Assembly: GCF_002843315.1 (NCBI RefSeq)
Contig: NZ_MVDD01000004.1
Coordinates: forward strand, 62,001-126,000
Direction of reading: 5' to 3'
Source: Labilibaculum filiforme
Lineage (GTDB): Bacteria > Bacteroidota > Bacteroidia > Bacteroidales > Marinifilaceae
Length of the DNA stretch: 64,000 bases
The number at the start of each line of letters is the position of its first letter. Position 1 is the stretch's first letter. Shown piece by piece: positions 63,522 to 64,000 of this stretch. The notes under the pieces are model-generated. The model did not search any database. It had not been told where the DNA came from and saw only the letters and a list, made by a program, of their open reading frames with translations. Position numbers and translations under genes: made by a program.

Positions 63522-64000
63522 CTATTCTTTTACAATCACTTTACGTTCTATTAGTTCCGATAAATGAGCCAACACTTCGTAATTTAACTGATCACTGATA
63601 TCGCTAAAAGCACTTACTTTAATTTCTAAATCGTCTTGTTTCCCAATAATTACTACCTCATCGCCAACTTCAGTACTTGGCACATTAGAGATATCTGCAA
63701 TAATCATATTCATATTTACTACACCAATTACACCACACCGATGTCCATGAATAAGCACAATGCCTTTATTACTTAAGGAACGACTATATCCAGAAGCGTA
63801 ACCAATAGGAATAAGCGCGGTTTTAATATTACTTTGTGCCAGGTACGAGATTCCATAGCTTACAAATTCGCCACACTTCACCTCTTTAATAGACATGATT
63901 TGACTTTTCCAGCTAAGAATGCGCTCCAATGGATCCTGCTTATTGGCTTTGTTATTAAAATACTGAATAAATACCTCGGTGCTCGACCAAAATCCGTAAA
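63522..64000 (-). CDS. alr: alanine racemase, C-terminal part (partial; probably MurF-Alr fusion)
   Basis: Frame runs off the right edge; the visible 159 residues begin YGFWSSTEVFIQYFNNKAN and include LERILSWKSQIMSIKEVKCG, IPIGYASGYSRSLSNKG and GVVNMNMIIADISNVP, the C-terminal barrel of alanine racemase that carries the catalytic Tyr (YGISYL). Makes D-alanine for peptidoglycan. In Bacteroidota this domain is usually fused to the MurF ligase; the N-terminus is outside the window, so this cannot be confirmed. Confidence 0.9.
   Translation of the reverse strand, partial: YGFWSSTEVFIQYFNNKANKQDPLERILSWKSQIMSIKEVKCGEFVSYGISYLAQSNIKTALIPIGYASGYSRSLSNKGIVLIHGHRCGVIGVVNMNMIIADISNVPSTEVGDEVVIIGKQDDLEIKVSAFSDISDQLNYEVLAHLSELIERKVIVKE

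Noticed and set aside
1-64000. tRNA or rRNA genes
   Set aside because: No cloverleaf or conserved rRNA segment was recognised on either strand by reading; a tRNA scan would be needed to exclude them.

Overview
The window looks like chromosomal DNA of a Bacteroidota member, most likely a low-GC marine or anaerobic Marinilabiliales-type bacterium (order inferred from gene content, not proven). The signs are a SusC/SusD pair, lipoproteins with Bacteroidota-style signal peptides, many -7 promoter elements of the form TAnnTTTG, almost no Shine-Dalgarno sequences, a probable MurF-Alr fusion at the right edge, and pyruvate formate-lyase fermentation genes.

Layout. 1-9.4 kb: a partial unknown gene, a two-gene hybrid histidine-kinase phosphorelay (CHASE-PAS-HisKA-REC, then REC-HisKA), and several small membrane, exported or zinc-binding proteins of unknown function plus an FKBP isomerase. 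9.7-10.7 kb: pyrD. 10.7-17.5 kb: an accessory block with a short DnaE-type polymerase, a Y-family polymerase (DinB) and a divergent XRE/S24 LexA-like regulator, in repeat-rich spacers, followed by a REP-associated tyrosine transposase flanked by 97-98 bp direct repeats, with another copy of the REP palindrome inside its own reading frame. 17.5-20.4 kb: a thi4-thiE-thiC operon under a TPP riboswitch. 20.4-24.6 kb: ferredoxin-nitroreductase, NADPH-dependent FMN reductase-like protein, a VOC protein preceded by a tandem 96/97-bp structured repeat, an HxlR regulator, and a yellow/MRJP-like lipoprotein.

24.6-36.2 kb: an esterase lipoprotein, a LytTR response regulator, SusD, SusC, a large secreted zinc metalloprotease and a Cache-PAS LytS-type kinase, all on the minus strand; the split regulator/kinase pair probably controls the nutrient-uptake genes between them. 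36.7-42.7 kb: formate metabolism (pflB, pflA, focA, and convergent purT), with a 245-bp direct repeat between focA and purT. 43-48.1 kb: small unknown genes, a 42-bp tandem repeat array and a MATE transporter.

48.2-54.7 kb: a minus-strand island that looks like a contact-dependent effector cassette: PAAR-type spike protein, M23 endopeptidase effector, exported SH3-like protein, TIGR02594/CHAP-like amidase effector, exported small protein, and a displaced 376-bp copy of the amidase N-terminal module. No secretion-system structural genes are present. 55.2-61.8 kb: exported oligoendopeptidase F, a GH5 endoglucanase-like lipoprotein and a GH2 glycosidase. 61.9-64 kb: pyrimidine-dimer glycosylase-like protein, CDF metal transporter and the C-terminal part of an alanine racemase.

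No rRNA, tRNA or CRISPR array was recognised. Functional calls come from motifs read by eye; no database search was run.
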